Under the pieces are notes generated by a model. The model was not told the DNA's origin. It did not search any database and saw only the letters and a list, made by a program, of their open reading frames with translations. Below, piece after piece: positions 32,594 through 41,183 of a stretch of 64,000 nucleotides of DNA. Where the stretch lies: contig NZ_RSEC01000058.1 of assembly GCF_003937945.1 (NCBI RefSeq), positions 496,001-560,000 of the forward strand, given 5' to 3'. This DNA is from Amycolatopsis eburnea. Lineage in GTDB: Bacteria; Actinomycetota; Actinomycetes; Mycobacteriales; Pseudonocardiaceae. The translations under genes were made by a program, and so were the position numbers. Numbering within the stretch: position 1 is the first letter of the stretch; every line of letters starts with the position of its first letter.

Positions 32594-34290
32594 GCGTCGA
32601 CCCCATCCTGGTCGGGCTGTTCGGCAACCGGCTGCATTCGATCCTCGCCGAGCAGCAGAACGCGCTCGTCAACACGGCTTTCTCCGCCGTGGTGCGGGAA
32701 TCGCTCGACCTGGCCTGCGCGGTGTTCGACTCGCGCGGCGAGATGATCGGTCAGTCCGTCGGCGGCACGCCGGGGCACATCAACGCGATGGCGACCGGCA
32801 TGCACCACTTCGTCGCGGCGTACCCGCCGGAGACGCTCGAACCCGGCGACGTCCTGCTCACCAACGACCCGTGGCAGACGGCCGGGCAGATCAACGACAT
32901 CACAGTCGCGACGCCGGTGTTCCGCGAGGGCAGGCTGGTGGCCTGGTTCGCGTCCTGCTGCCACGCGCCCGACATCGGCGGGCGGCTGGTGTCCGCCGAG
33001 GCCCACGAAGTCTTCGAAGAGGGTCTTCGGCTGCCGATCCTCAAGTTCCTGCGCGCGGGCGAGGTCAACACCGATCTCGAACGGCTGATCCGGGCCAACG
33101 TGCGGACGCCGGAGGAGACCATCGGTGACCTGTACGCGCAGGTCACCGGCAACGAGGTCGGTGCCGCGAGCCTGCTGCGGCTGCTGGACGAGTTCGGTCT
33201 CGACTCGCTCGACGAAGTCGCCGCCGAGCTCATGAACCGGTCCGAGAAGGCGCTGCGGGACGCGCTGCGCGCACTGCCGGACGGCATCTACACCAACGAA
33301 ATCGCCACCGACGGGTTCGACGACGAAGAAGTCGTCCTGCGCGTGACGGCCACTGTGGACGGTGACGAGATCCACCTCGACTTCGCGGGCTCGTCGCCGC
33401 AGAGCCGGCGCGGGATCAACGTCGTGCTGAACTACACGCGGGCGTACGCGTCGTTCGCGGTCAAGGCGGCGATCTCGCCGGAGGTGCCGCACAACGCCGG
33501 GTCGTTCCGGCCGGTGCACGTCACCGCGCCCGAAGGGTCCGTGCTGAACTGCCTGCCGCCCGCGCCGGTCGCGTCGCGGCACCTCATCGGGCACTTCCTG
33601 CCGTCGCTGCTGATCGGCGCGCTGCCCGGCGCCGTGATCGCGCCGAGCGCGGACGCGCTGTGGATGACCATCTGGCGGGGGCCCGGGTTCATGCTCAACG
33701 TCTTCCAGACCGGCGGCATGGGCGCCCGGGTGGGCAAGGACGGGCTCAGCACCACGGGATTCCCCAGCGGCCTGCGGTCGACGCCGACCGAGGTCATCGA
33801 GACGATGGCGCCGCTGGTCCAGTTTTCCCGGGAACTCCGGCCGGATTCGGGCGGCGCGGGCCGGTGGCGCGGCGGACTCGGACAGGTGACCACGATGGGG
33901 TCACGCGGCGGGGATTCCTGGAGCGTGAACGGGAACGTCGACCGCGTGCGGGCCGCCGCGTCCGGAGTGGACGGCGGCGGAGCGGGGACACCCGGACGGT
34001 TCGGGTTGCACGAAGGTGCCGACCTGCCCGCGAAAAGCCGGGTGCCACTGGCCCCTGAGTCTATTGTGGACGTCACGCTGCCCGGTGGCGGCGGCTACGG
34101 GCCGCCGCGCGAACGGCCGGTGGCGGCGGTCCTCGCCGACGTCGTCGAGGGGTACGTCTCGGTGGCGGCGGCGCGCGAGGTGTACGGCGTCGCCGTGCGG
34201 TACCTCGGGAGCCCGGACGCGCTCGTCCGGCTGCCGGCGGACTACGCGGTCGACGAAGAGCGGACAGCACGACTGAGAGCGGGGAAGTGA
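32590..34290 (+). CDS. hyuB: Hydantoinase/oxoprolinase B subunit (HyuB family)
   Basis: Partner subunit of 566 residues, full length for hydantoinase_B. It contains the conserved GEMIGQSVGGTPGHINAM, LLTNDPWQTAGQINDITV, and the C-terminal VDVTLPGGGGYGPP. The GTG start overlaps the hyuA stop (GTGA). HyuA and HyuB normally form a heteromeric ATP-dependent amidohydrolase or carboxylase. The SDR gene follows after one base. Confidence 0.92.
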   Translation: MSVDPILVGLFGNRLHSILAEQQNALVNTAFSAVVRESLDLACAVFDSRGEMIGQSVGGTPGHINAMATGMHHFVAAYPPETLEPGDVLLTNDPWQTAGQINDITVATPVFREGRLVAWFASCCHAPDIGGRLVSAEAHEVFEEGLRLPILKFLRAGEVNTDLERLIRANVRTPEETIGDLYAQVTGNEVGAASLLRLLDEFGLDSLDEVAAELMNRSEKALRDALRALPDGIYTNEIATDGFDDEEVVLRVTATVDGDEIHLDFAGSSPQSRRGINVVLNYTRAYASFAVKAAISPEVPHNAGSFRPVHVTAPEGSVLNCLPPAPVASRHLIGHFLPSLLIGALPGAVIAPSADALWMTIWRGPGFMLNVFQTGGMGARVGKDGLSTTGFPSGLRSTPTEVIETMAPLVQFSRELRPDSGGAGRWRGGLGQVTTMGSRGGDSWSVNGNVDRVRAAASGVDGGGAGTPGRFGLHEGADLPAKSRVPLAPESIVDVTLPGGGGYGPPRERPVAAVLADVVEGYVSVAAAREVYGVAVRYLGSPDALVRLPADYAVDEERTARLRAGK

Positions 34291-34291
34291 C

Positions 34292-35077
34292 ATGGGTCGG
34301 TTGGCCGGCAAGGTGGCGGTCGTCTTCGGTGGCGCGCGGGGCATTGGTCTCGCGACGGTCAAGGAGTTCCTCGCCGAAGGCGCGACGGTGTACGCCTCCG
34401 ACATCCGCGAGCCCGCGGAAGAGCTGAGCGGGTACCGGCACTCCATAGTGGATGCCACCGACGAGGCCGCCGTGGCCGCGTTCGTCGACGGCGTCATCGC
34501 CGAAGCGGGCCGCGTCGACGTGCTGTTCAACAACGTCGGCATCCACCTCGGCAAGCCGCTGGCCGACACGACGCTGGCCGAGTTCGACCACATCTTCGCG
34601 CTGAACGTCCGCGCCGCCTTCCTCGGCACCCGCGCCGTGCTGCCGCACATGATCGCGCAGCGGGCCGGGAGCATCGTCACGACGTCGTCCAACGGCGGTG
34701 TCATGGGCCGTCCCGGCGACCCGGTGTACAACGCCACCAAGCACGCGCTGGTCGGGCTGATGAAGTCGATCGCCGTCGCCCACGCGCACCAGGGCGTCCG
34801 GGCCAACACGGTGAACCCGGGCGCGATCGACACCGACATGCTGCGCAGCACCCTGAACTCGCCCGAGGAGTTCGAAACCAAGCAGCACCAGCTGGTCGCG
34901 AGCACGCCGGCGGCGCGCGTGGGCGAGGCGTGGGAAGTCGCCAAGGCGGTCGTGTTCCTGGCGAGCGACGAGTCGCGGTTCGTCAACGGCGTCGTCCTGC
35001 CGATCGACGGCGCGAAGGCGGCGGGCGCCATGCCGGGCAACCGGTACAGCCTCGACTTCGACCTCGGCGTCGGGTAG
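34292..35077 (+). CDS. Short-chain dehydrogenase/reductase (SDR)
   Basis: NAD(P)-dependent oxidoreductase of 261 residues. The cofactor loop is FGGARGIGLA, followed by NNVGIH. The catalytic triad is a Ser in IVTTSSNGG with Tyr146 and Lys150 (PVYNATKHALVG). The C-terminus is extended (AMPGNRYSLDFDLGVG) relative to minimal SDRs. It starts one base after the hyuB stop and precedes the GntR gene by 4 bp. In cluster B it could reduce or oxidise the carbonyl compound made by the TPP enzyme; that is an inference. Confidence 0.92.
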   Translation: MGRLAGKVAVVFGGARGIGLATVKEFLAEGATVYASDIREPAEELSGYRHSIVDATDEAAVAAFVDGVIAEAGRVDVLFNNVGIHLGKPLADTTLAEFDHIFALNVRAAFLGTRAVLPHMIAQRAGSIVTTSSNGGVMGRPGDPVYNATKHALVGLMKSIAVAHAHQGVRANTVNPGAIDTDMLRSTLNSPEEFETKQHQLVASTPAARVGEAWEVAKAVVFLASDESRFVNGVVLPIDGAKAAGAMPGNRYSLDFDLGVG

Positions 35078-35081
35078 CGCC

Positions 35082-35759
35082 GTGACGGTCGATGCCTCGG
35101 GGCTGGGGAGCGAGCGGCACCTGCTGGAACGCAGCGGGACCGCCGAACGGGTCGCGGCGATCCTGCGCCAGTACATCACCGACGGCGTCTTCGCCCCCGG
35201 TGAACGCCTGTCCGAGCCGGTGATCAGCTCGGCGCTGGGCGTCTCCCGCAACACGCTGCGCGAGTCGTTCCAGCTGCTGGCCCACGAACGGCTGGCGGTG
35301 CACGAACTGAACCGCGGGGTGTTCGTGCGCGAACTGACCACCGACGACATCGAGGACCTCTACGTCGTCCGCCGCGCCACCGAGTGCGGTGCCCTGCGCC
35401 GCGCCGCCGAACTGCCCACTGTGGACCTTTCCGGGCTGCAACGCGCGCTGGAGGACGGGCGGGCCGCGGCGGAAGCCGAGGACTGGCCCGCGGTCGGCAC
35501 CGCCAGCATCCACTTCCACCAGGCGCTGGCGGACCTGGCGGGCAGCGAGCGGCTGTCCGCGACGATGCGCCAGGTGCTCGCCGAGACACGGCTGTTCTTC
35601 GTGCTCAACGAGAACACGCGGGAGTTCTACGAGCCGTTCCTCGACTGCCACGAGCGGATCCTGCGCGACCTGCGCCGCGGCCGGTTCGACGCCGCGGCGG
35701 TCTCGCTCGACCGCTACCTGCGCGACGCCGAAGCGCGGCTGCTGGAGCTGAGCTCGTAG
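35082..35759 (+). CDS. GntR-family regulator, FCD subfamily
   Basis: Regulator of 225 residues, last gene of cluster B. The winged HTH (about 18-85) includes RLSEPVISSALGVSRNTLRESFQLL. The FCD ligand domain follows with metal-type residues around IHFHQALADLAGS and CHERILRDL. The GTG start is 4 bp from the SDR stop. It probably represses its own operon through the palindrome at 28910-28924. Its wing and recognition helix differ clearly from the cluster A regulator, agreeing with the different operator sequence. Confidence 0.92.
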   Translation: MTVDASGLGSERHLLERSGTAERVAAILRQYITDGVFAPGERLSEPVISSALGVSRNTLRESFQLLAHERLAVHELNRGVFVRELTTDDIEDLYVVRRATECGALRRAAELPTVDLSGLQRALEDGRAAAEAEDWPAVGTASIHFHQALADLAGSERLSATMRQVLAETRLFFVLNENTREFYEPFLDCHERILRDLRRGRFDAAAVSLDRYLRDAEARLLELSS

Positions 35760-35959
35760 GGGAGCACGACGGTGATCGTGTACGGCCGCTGGTACGCCGT
35801 GACGCGGTAGATCCCGTCGGCGCCGGCCGACCAGCCGAGCCGGGCGACCGTCCGGACGACGGAACACACGGTGTAACCCGGGCCGGCCGCCGCGGGCGGC
35901 GCGACGGCGAGCAGCACGGCGGCCACGGCCGCGGTCGTCGGGAACACCCAGCCACTCAA
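35714..35959 (-). CDS. Possible small secreted protein, 81 residues
   Basis: Minus-strand frame with a convincing signal peptide: hydrophobic core TAAVAAVLLAVAPPAAAGPG with an AXA-type cleavage site near residue 25. A short mature part of about 55 residues begins PGYTVCSVVRTVARLGW. The start would be TTG 35959 or GTG 35947, and no good ribosome site is visible. The 3-prime end overlaps the GntR gene by 46 bp, which weakens the call. I do not recognise a family. Confidence 0.45.
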   Translation of the reverse strand: MSGWVFPTTAAVAAVLLAVAPPAAAGPGYTVCSVVRTVARLGWSAGADGIYRVTAYQRPYTITVVLPYELSSSSRASASRR

Positions 35960-35985
35960 CCGCGCGGACCGGCCGCGGCGGAAAG

Positions 35986-36005
35986 GATTCGAGCCGGTTC
36001 AAATC
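35986..36005. promoter_or_regulatory. 20-bp near-palindrome upstream of the DUF5937-type regulator
   Basis: GATTCGAGCCGGTTCAAATC matches its own reverse complement at 16 of 20 positions. It ends 27 bp before the regulator ATG at 36033. Position and symmetry suggest an autoregulatory operator. It resembles a tRNA T-loop by chance, but the flanks cannot form the arm. Confidence 0.5.
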
Positions 36006-36032
36006 CGCCGCCACCGCTGTTAACGTCGGTTG

Positions 36033-37019
36033 ATGTTCACGCTGCGGGCCGATGCCGAGACGGTGGCCAGGACGCGGTTCTCGCCCTCCCTCGCCGCGGA
36101 GTCGCTGGCTTGGCTGAAGCTCACCGCCGACGCCGGACGGCACCCGGTGTTCGGCGATCCCGGCCCGCTCGCCCGCGCGTCGCTCGCCCACCCGGACGTC
36201 GCCCTGCTGCTGGACCTGCTGCCGCGCGCCGGCGAGGTCTACACGCCGGACCTGCTGACGCCGCCGCCCGGAACGGCGGCCCGGCCCGCCGACCTGCTCG
36301 ACGAGCAGCTCGCGCGGATCGAGGCGACCACGCAGGACGAGCTCGAGGAACAGGTCTTCGGCTACACGGCGGTCCACTGGCACCGGCCGCTGCCGATCGG
36401 GGCCCGCCGGGTCGTCGAGTCGGGCTCGATGCCGCGGCGGCTGGCCGACGGCCTCGCGCGGTTCTGGCGGGACGCGCTGGCCGACGACTGGGCCGTCCTG
36501 CACGCGGTCGCCGAGCGCGACATCGCCCACCGCGCGAAGACCATCGCCACCCACGGCGTCGGCGCGGCGCTCGCGTCGCTGCACCCCGCGATCGGCTGGG
36601 CCGGCGACGCGATCACCCTCGCCGCGCCGTTCGACGGCGAGGTCGACATCGCCGGCCGCGAGCTGGTGCTCGCCCCGGGCGTGCTCAGCTGGCCCGGCAC
36701 GAGCGTCCAGGTCGACGTACCCGGCCAGGTCGTGCTCGGCTACCCCGCGCTCGGGATCGGCACGGGCGCGGACCGGCCGCCCGGGCGGCTCGCGCCGGTG
36801 GTCGGCACCGCACGGGCCGCGCTGCTGGCCGACCTCGAAACCGCGCGGCCGACCGCCGAGCTCGCCACCCGGACCGGGTACAGCCCGGCCACCGTCTCCT
36901 ACCACCTGAACGCGCTGCACCGCGCCGGGCTCGTCAGCAAGGTCCGGGACGGGCGCTACGTGCTGTACCGCCGGACCGCGCAGGCCGTCGTCCTCCTGGA
37001 AGGGGCGCTCAGCAGGTGA
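36033..37019 (+). CDS. ArsR-type winged-helix regulator with N-terminal DUF5937-like domain
   Basis: Protein of 328 residues. The first 250 residues form the DUF5937-like region (MFTLRADAETVARTRFSPSL), of unknown function. The last 70 are a winged HTH: TARPTAELATRTGYSPATVSYHLNALHRAGLV, with the wing around RDGRYVLYRR. Such proteins are frequent in actinobacteria next to transport or secreted-enzyme genes. The gene converges with a GH27 gene, overlapping it by 11 bp. Start ATG 36033 follows an in-frame TTG, which I reject as the weaker start. Confidence 0.85.
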   Translation: MFTLRADAETVARTRFSPSLAAESLAWLKLTADAGRHPVFGDPGPLARASLAHPDVALLLDLLPRAGEVYTPDLLTPPPGTAARPADLLDEQLARIEATTQDELEEQVFGYTAVHWHRPLPIGARRVVESGSMPRRLADGLARFWRDALADDWAVLHAVAERDIAHRAKTIATHGVGAALASLHPAIGWAGDAITLAAPFDGEVDIAGRELVLAPGVLSWPGTSVQVDVPGQVVLGYPALGIGTGADRPPGRLAPVVGTARAALLADLETARPTAELATRTGYSPATVSYHLNALHRAGLVSKVRDGRYVLYRRTAQAVVLLEGALSR

Positions 37020-38931
37020 CGTTCGGCGCGATCCAGTCGGCGTACTCGCCGGCCGAGCCGTCCCCGCCGTCGTCGACCGCGATGGCCAGCTGCTGGACCC
37101 CGGTGACCGGGAGCGTCAGCCTCTGCGGCTTCACGCCCGGCCGGACGATGCCGGTCGCGAACAGCTCGCGGCCGTCTCCCAGGACGCGGAACGCCACCGT
37201 GGCCTGCGGGCTCGAGACGTCGTCGACGCCGTACTGCACCGAGAACGACTTGCACGCGCCGCCGAGGTACAGCCGGATCACCGACGGCGCGTGCACGCCG
37301 ACGCCGCTGTTCGGCTGGTAGCCGACGCCGCCGATCGACATCGCCCGTCCGTTGGCGACGCTGCCGCGTTCCACCGGGCCGGAGCCGTTCTCCGAGTAGA
37401 GCCACGGCCGCGTCGACAGGTACGTCGTCGTGCCCGCCGGCGGCGCGGTCACCAGCGGCGCTTCGGCCGAACCGGCCGCGGTGCGCGTCCCGAGCGCGTT
37501 CGTGTAGCCGCCGCTCGCGCCGACCAGCAGCTTCGCGGCCGGAGCGGCGGTGGGCCGCAGCGTGATCTCCCGCGTGACCGTGCTGCCCGGCGAGACGCGC
37601 GGGACGTCGACCTGCGCGGACCCGTCGAGCTGCCACCCGGCGGGGACGGTGATCGTGTACCGCGCGTCGGTGATCGGGGTGTCGCCGTCGTTGGTCAGCG
37701 TGACCGTGCCGTCGACCTGCTGGCCCGCCAGGAAGCCTTCCGGCAGCTGCACGCCCAGCGTCACCAGCGGATCCGCCGTCGACGGCTGCCCCGGCCACGC
37801 GCGGTAGAACACGCTGCTCAGCGCGGGCACGGACGCGCGCAGGGTGCCGGTGCTGGTCAGTTCGGTGCCGGCCCAGAGGTCGCGGACGCGGTAGGCGGGC
37901 GCCGCCGCGATGCCGGCTTCGGCGAGGTCGAACGGGATCGTCTGCGCGTACGAGCCGCGGTTGAGCAGCAGCACCGCGACCGAGCCGTCGGACATCGGCT
38001 TCGCCCAGACCTCGGCGTCGGACAGGTCGCGGACCTTGTACCCCGGGGTGCCGGACCAGTCCTGGTCGACCGCGATCACGTCCCGGTTGGCGATCGTGTC
38101 CAGCGGGAACGACTCGTTCGGGATGAGCGGCGCGTTCATCAGCGCCCACAGCGAGAACTGCGTCCGCCGCGGGGCGGGGTCGAGGTAGCTGAAGTTGAGG
38201 TAGCCGGGATCGCTCCAGCCGCCGGGACCGGTGAGCCCGGCGAGCGACGGCTGCCTGTCCACCGCCTGCATCACGCTCGCGAGCGGCTCCGCGAGGTCGC
38301 TCGCGAGCTGCCAGGTGTGCGCGCCCGCGCCGGGGGCCCACTCCCACTGGTGGTAGTTGTTCGACATCGTGTCGATCATCGCGAGCAGGATCGGCCGCCC
38401 GCTGGCCTTGAGCGCGTCGCTCATCTTCTTGGCCGCCGCCGCGACGCCGTTCTCGCCGCCGCACGTGTCGTACGCGAGGTAGTCGACACCCCAGGCCGCG
38501 AACGTTTGCGCGTCCTGCTGCTCGTGGTCGCGCGAGCCGGGCATGGCGCCGCCGCACGTCTGCGCGCCGGTTCCGCTGTACAGCCCGAACTTCAGCCCGT
38601 TGGCGTGCACGTACGCGATCAGTCCCGGCAGGTCCGGGTACTTGGCGGTGTCCGGGCGCAGCGAACCGTCGGCGGCGCGCGTCGGCTGCGCCCAGCACCC
38701 GGCGATGTTGACGTAGGTGTAGCCCGCGTCGCGCAGGCCGGTGCTGACCAGCATGTCGACGGCGGCGCGGACCTTCGCGTCGTCGATGCGCGGGCATTGG
38801 TTCCAGCCGCGGGACCACGAGATCCCCATCGGCGGCTTCGCGGCGAGCACGGGCTCGTCGGCCGCCGCGGGCGCGGCGACGGCCGTGGCGAGACCGAGGA
38901 GCGTGAGCAGCAGGACACCGAGTCTTCGCAC
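37009..38931 (-). CDS. Secreted GH27 glycosidase with altered active site (copy A)
   Basis: Exported glycoside hydrolase of 640 residues. A signal peptide (VRRLGVLLLTLLGLATAVAAPAAA) is followed by a GH27 barrel, a beta-sandwich region, a NEW3-type domain (about 400-470) and a C-terminal NPCBM carbohydrate-binding domain. The nucleophile Asp155 (LAYDTC) and acid/base Asp212 are kept. The galactose-binding pair Asp-Asp before CW is replaced by Ala-Gly (NIAGCW), and the CEW Glu is missing. Specificity is therefore probably not alpha-galactoside; GH27 also contains isomalto-dextranases. GTG 38931 is chosen because GGGGAGGG precedes it. Confidence 0.86.
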   Translation of the reverse strand: MRRLGVLLLTLLGLATAVAAPAAADEPVLAAKPPMGISWSRGWNQCPRIDDAKVRAAVDMLVSTGLRDAGYTYVNIAGCWAQPTRAADGSLRPDTAKYPDLPGLIAYVHANGLKFGLYSGTGAQTCGGAMPGSRDHEQQDAQTFAAWGVDYLAYDTCGGENGVAAAAKKMSDALKASGRPILLAMIDTMSNNYHQWEWAPGAGAHTWQLASDLAEPLASVMQAVDRQPSLAGLTGPGGWSDPGYLNFSYLDPAPRRTQFSLWALMNAPLIPNESFPLDTIANRDVIAVDQDWSGTPGYKVRDLSDAEVWAKPMSDGSVAVLLLNRGSYAQTIPFDLAEAGIAAAPAYRVRDLWAGTELTSTGTLRASVPALSSVFYRAWPGQPSTADPLVTLGVQLPEGFLAGQQVDGTVTLTNDGDTPITDARYTITVPAGWQLDGSAQVDVPRVSPGSTVTREITLRPTAAPAAKLLVGASGGYTNALGTRTAAGSAEAPLVTAPPAGTTTYLSTRPWLYSENGSGPVERGSVANGRAMSIGGVGYQPNSGVGVHAPSVIRLYLGGACKSFSVQYGVDDVSSPQATVAFRVLGDGRELFATGIVRPGVKPQRLTLPVTGVQQLAIAVDDGGDGSAGEYADWIAPNVTC

Positions 38932-39006
38932 GGTTTCCCTCCCCCAAGGAGCGCGGACAAGAGCTCCAGGGTGCATCGGGGACGAACCGGGCATGAGGGG
39001 ATAACT

Positions 39007-39036
39007 GCCGTCCCCGGCCGGGTGGCCGGGGACGGC
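39007..39036 (-). terminator. 13-bp hairpin between the two GH27 genes
   Basis: GCCGTCCCCGGCC (39007-39019) and its exact complement (39024-39036) enclose a GGGT loop. It lies 25 bp beyond the stop of GH27 copy B on the minus strand and before copy A, so the two genes are probably transcribed separately. Confidence 0.75.
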
Positions 39037-39060
39037 GGGTGGTGCGTGATTTTCCCTTGC

Positions 39061-41031
39061 TCAGCAGGTGATCGCGGCGTCCGCCCAGTCGGCGTGGTCG
39101 TCGGTGTTGCCGTCGCCGCCGTCGGTCACGGCCAGCTCCAGCACCTGCACGCCGGCCAGCGGGGCTTCCAGCGGCTGCGCCTTGTCACCGGGGTGCATGA
39201 CGCCGGTGGCGGCGAGCTCCTTGCCGTCACCGAGGATGCGGAACCCCGCGCTGCCACCGGAGTTCTCGTCGTCCAGGCCGACGAGCGCGCGGACCGACGT
39301 GCAGGCCGCGCCGACGTAGACGCGCACGCTCGACGGGGCGTGTGCGCCGATCCCGTCGTCGTAGCCCACGCCGGCGATCGTGATCCGGTGCCCGTCGCCC
39401 GCCGCGCTCTCGCCGTTGCTGGTCCCGCGCTCGACCGGGCCCCAGCCGTTGTCCGACGACATCCACGCGGCCTTCGACAACGCCGTCGTGCCCGCGGACG
39501 GGCGGGTGACCAGCGGTGAGCTGCCTTCGGCTGTAAGGCTGCGCTGGCCGTACAGCGTAAGGTAGCTCGCCCGCGCGGTGAGCGTGACGCGCTCGCCCGC
39601 GGGCGCGACCGGGTCGAACGTGACGTCCTGCTGCCACGTCTTGCCGGGCGCCACGACCGGTGCGGTGAACGCGCCGGGGCCGCGCAGCCGCCAGCCCGCG
39701 GGGGCCGCGATGCTCGCGCGCACCTGCGCGATCGGCGTGCTGCCGTCGTTGGTGACCTTCAGCGTGGTGGTGAGCGGCCGGTCGGCGGGCACGTAGTCGG
39801 GGTTCGGCAGGGCGAGCGTCGTCAGCGGCGCGGCGGACGGCTTCTTCTCCGGCCAGACGCGGAACGTGGCCGAGCCGTGCGCCGCGACGGCCGCCCGGAC
39901 GGTGCCCGCGGTCTCGGTCTCGGTGCCGGTCCAGAGGTCGCGGACGCGGAAGCTGTGCCCCGCGAGGTTCAGCTCCTTCGCCGTCGTGGTCATCGCCGTG
40001 CTCGCGGAACCGCGGTTGAACAGCACGACCGCGGCCGAGCCGTCGGACATCGGCTTCGCCCAGACCTCGGTGTCACCGTCGTCGCGGACCTTGTGGCCCT
40101 GCACGCCGGCCCAGTCCTGGTCCAGCGCGATGACTTCCTTGTTCTCCAGGATCTTCTTCGTGGCCGGGGTCATCGCGGGCAGGTCGTTGCCGGCCAGCAG
40201 CGGCGCGTTCAGCAGCGCCCACAACGCGAAGTGCGAGCGGTACTCGGCGTCGGTCATGCCGCCGTTGCCGACTTCGAGCATGTCCGGGTCGTTCCAGCCG
40301 CCGGGCCCGCTGTACTTCTCCAGGCCGACCTGCTGGTCGAGGATGCCGGTCAGGCTGCCCCAGTTGTCGCTGATGTCGCCGGTGGTCCGCCACAGCTGCG
40401 CGCCGGCGTCGCGGCCCCAGGTCCACGGGTCGTTCTCGCCCCACTCGCAGAGCGCGTAGACCATCGGGCGGCCGGCCTTCTCGATCGCGTCGCCCATCTT
40501 CGTGTAGCGCTCGATCGCCGGGCGGCCCTGGTTGTTGCAGTTGTCGTACTTGAGGTAGTCGACGCCCCAGTCGGCGAACGACTGCGCGTCTGCCTCTTCG
40601 TGGTCGAGGGCGCCGGGCATGGTCTTCTGGCAGGTCAGCGTGCCCGCGCTGGTGTAGATGCCGAGCTTGAGACCCTTGCCGTGGACGTAGTCGGCGAGCG
40701 CCTTGATGCCGTGCGGGAAGCGTTCGTGGTTCGGCTCGAGCTTGCCGTCGGCCGTGCGGTTCTGTTCGGCCCAGCAGTCGTCGATGTTGACGTACTGGTA
40801 GCCCGCGTCCTTCATGCCGGTCGACACGAGCGCGTCGGCGGCGCCGCGGATCAGGTTTTCGTCGATCTCGCAGCCGAACTTGTTCCAGCTGTTCCAGCCC
40901 ATCGGCGGCCGGTCGCCGACGCGCTGGGCGGCGAAGTACTGGGGTTCGGCGGCGGCGGGGGTGGCCGGCACGACCGTGACCACCGTGGTGCAGGCGGCTA
41001 CCGCGGCCGCCATTCCAACAAGACGACGCAT
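39061..41031 (-). CDS. Secreted alpha-galactosidase, GH27 with NEW3 and NPCBM domains (copy B)
   Basis: Exported enzyme of 656 residues releasing terminal alpha-galactose (or beta-L-arabinopyranose) residues. A signal peptide (1 to about 28) precedes the barrel. Canonical GH27 residues are all present: Trp in MGWNSWNKFG, Asp84-Asp85 (NIDDCW), nucleophile Asp163 (LKYDNC), Glu in LCEWG and acid/base Asp219 (RTTGDIS). NEW3 and NPCBM domains follow, ending in DAAITC. ATG 41031 has GGAGGGA just upstream. Copy A next door has the same domain order but a remodelled pocket. Confidence 0.93.
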   Translation of the reverse strand: MRRLVGMAAAVAACTTVVTVVPATPAAAEPQYFAAQRVGDRPPMGWNSWNKFGCEIDENLIRGAADALVSTGMKDAGYQYVNIDDCWAEQNRTADGKLEPNHERFPHGIKALADYVHGKGLKLGIYTSAGTLTCQKTMPGALDHEEADAQSFADWGVDYLKYDNCNNQGRPAIERYTKMGDAIEKAGRPMVYALCEWGENDPWTWGRDAGAQLWRTTGDISDNWGSLTGILDQQVGLEKYSGPGGWNDPDMLEVGNGGMTDAEYRSHFALWALLNAPLLAGNDLPAMTPATKKILENKEVIALDQDWAGVQGHKVRDDGDTEVWAKPMSDGSAAVVLFNRGSASTAMTTTAKELNLAGHSFRVRDLWTGTETETAGTVRAAVAAHGSATFRVWPEKKPSAAPLTTLALPNPDYVPADRPLTTTLKVTNDGSTPIAQVRASIAAPAGWRLRGPGAFTAPVVAPGKTWQQDVTFDPVAPAGERVTLTARASYLTLYGQRSLTAEGSSPLVTRPSAGTTALSKAAWMSSDNGWGPVERGTSNGESAAGDGHRITIAGVGYDDGIGAHAPSSVRVYVGAACTSVRALVGLDDENSGGSAGFRILGDGKELAATGVMHPGDKAQPLEAPLAGVQVLELAVTDGGDGNTDDHADWADAAITC

Positions 41032-41183
41032 AAGTCCCTCCAGGAGTGCGCAACTCTGCACAAACTCACTCAGCAATCAACAGGACGGGAGTGACTGTCG
41101 TCTACGTCCGTTAGTAGGTAATCCATTTCCGGGGGTGCGCGGGGTAGAAAGGGGGCGCCGCCCAGCTCGACGAGGAGCCGCTG

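Noticed and set aside
35986-36010. tRNA-like T-loop GGTTCAAATCC
   Set aside because: The flanking bases cannot form the T-stem, and no acceptor, D or anticodon arms are present.
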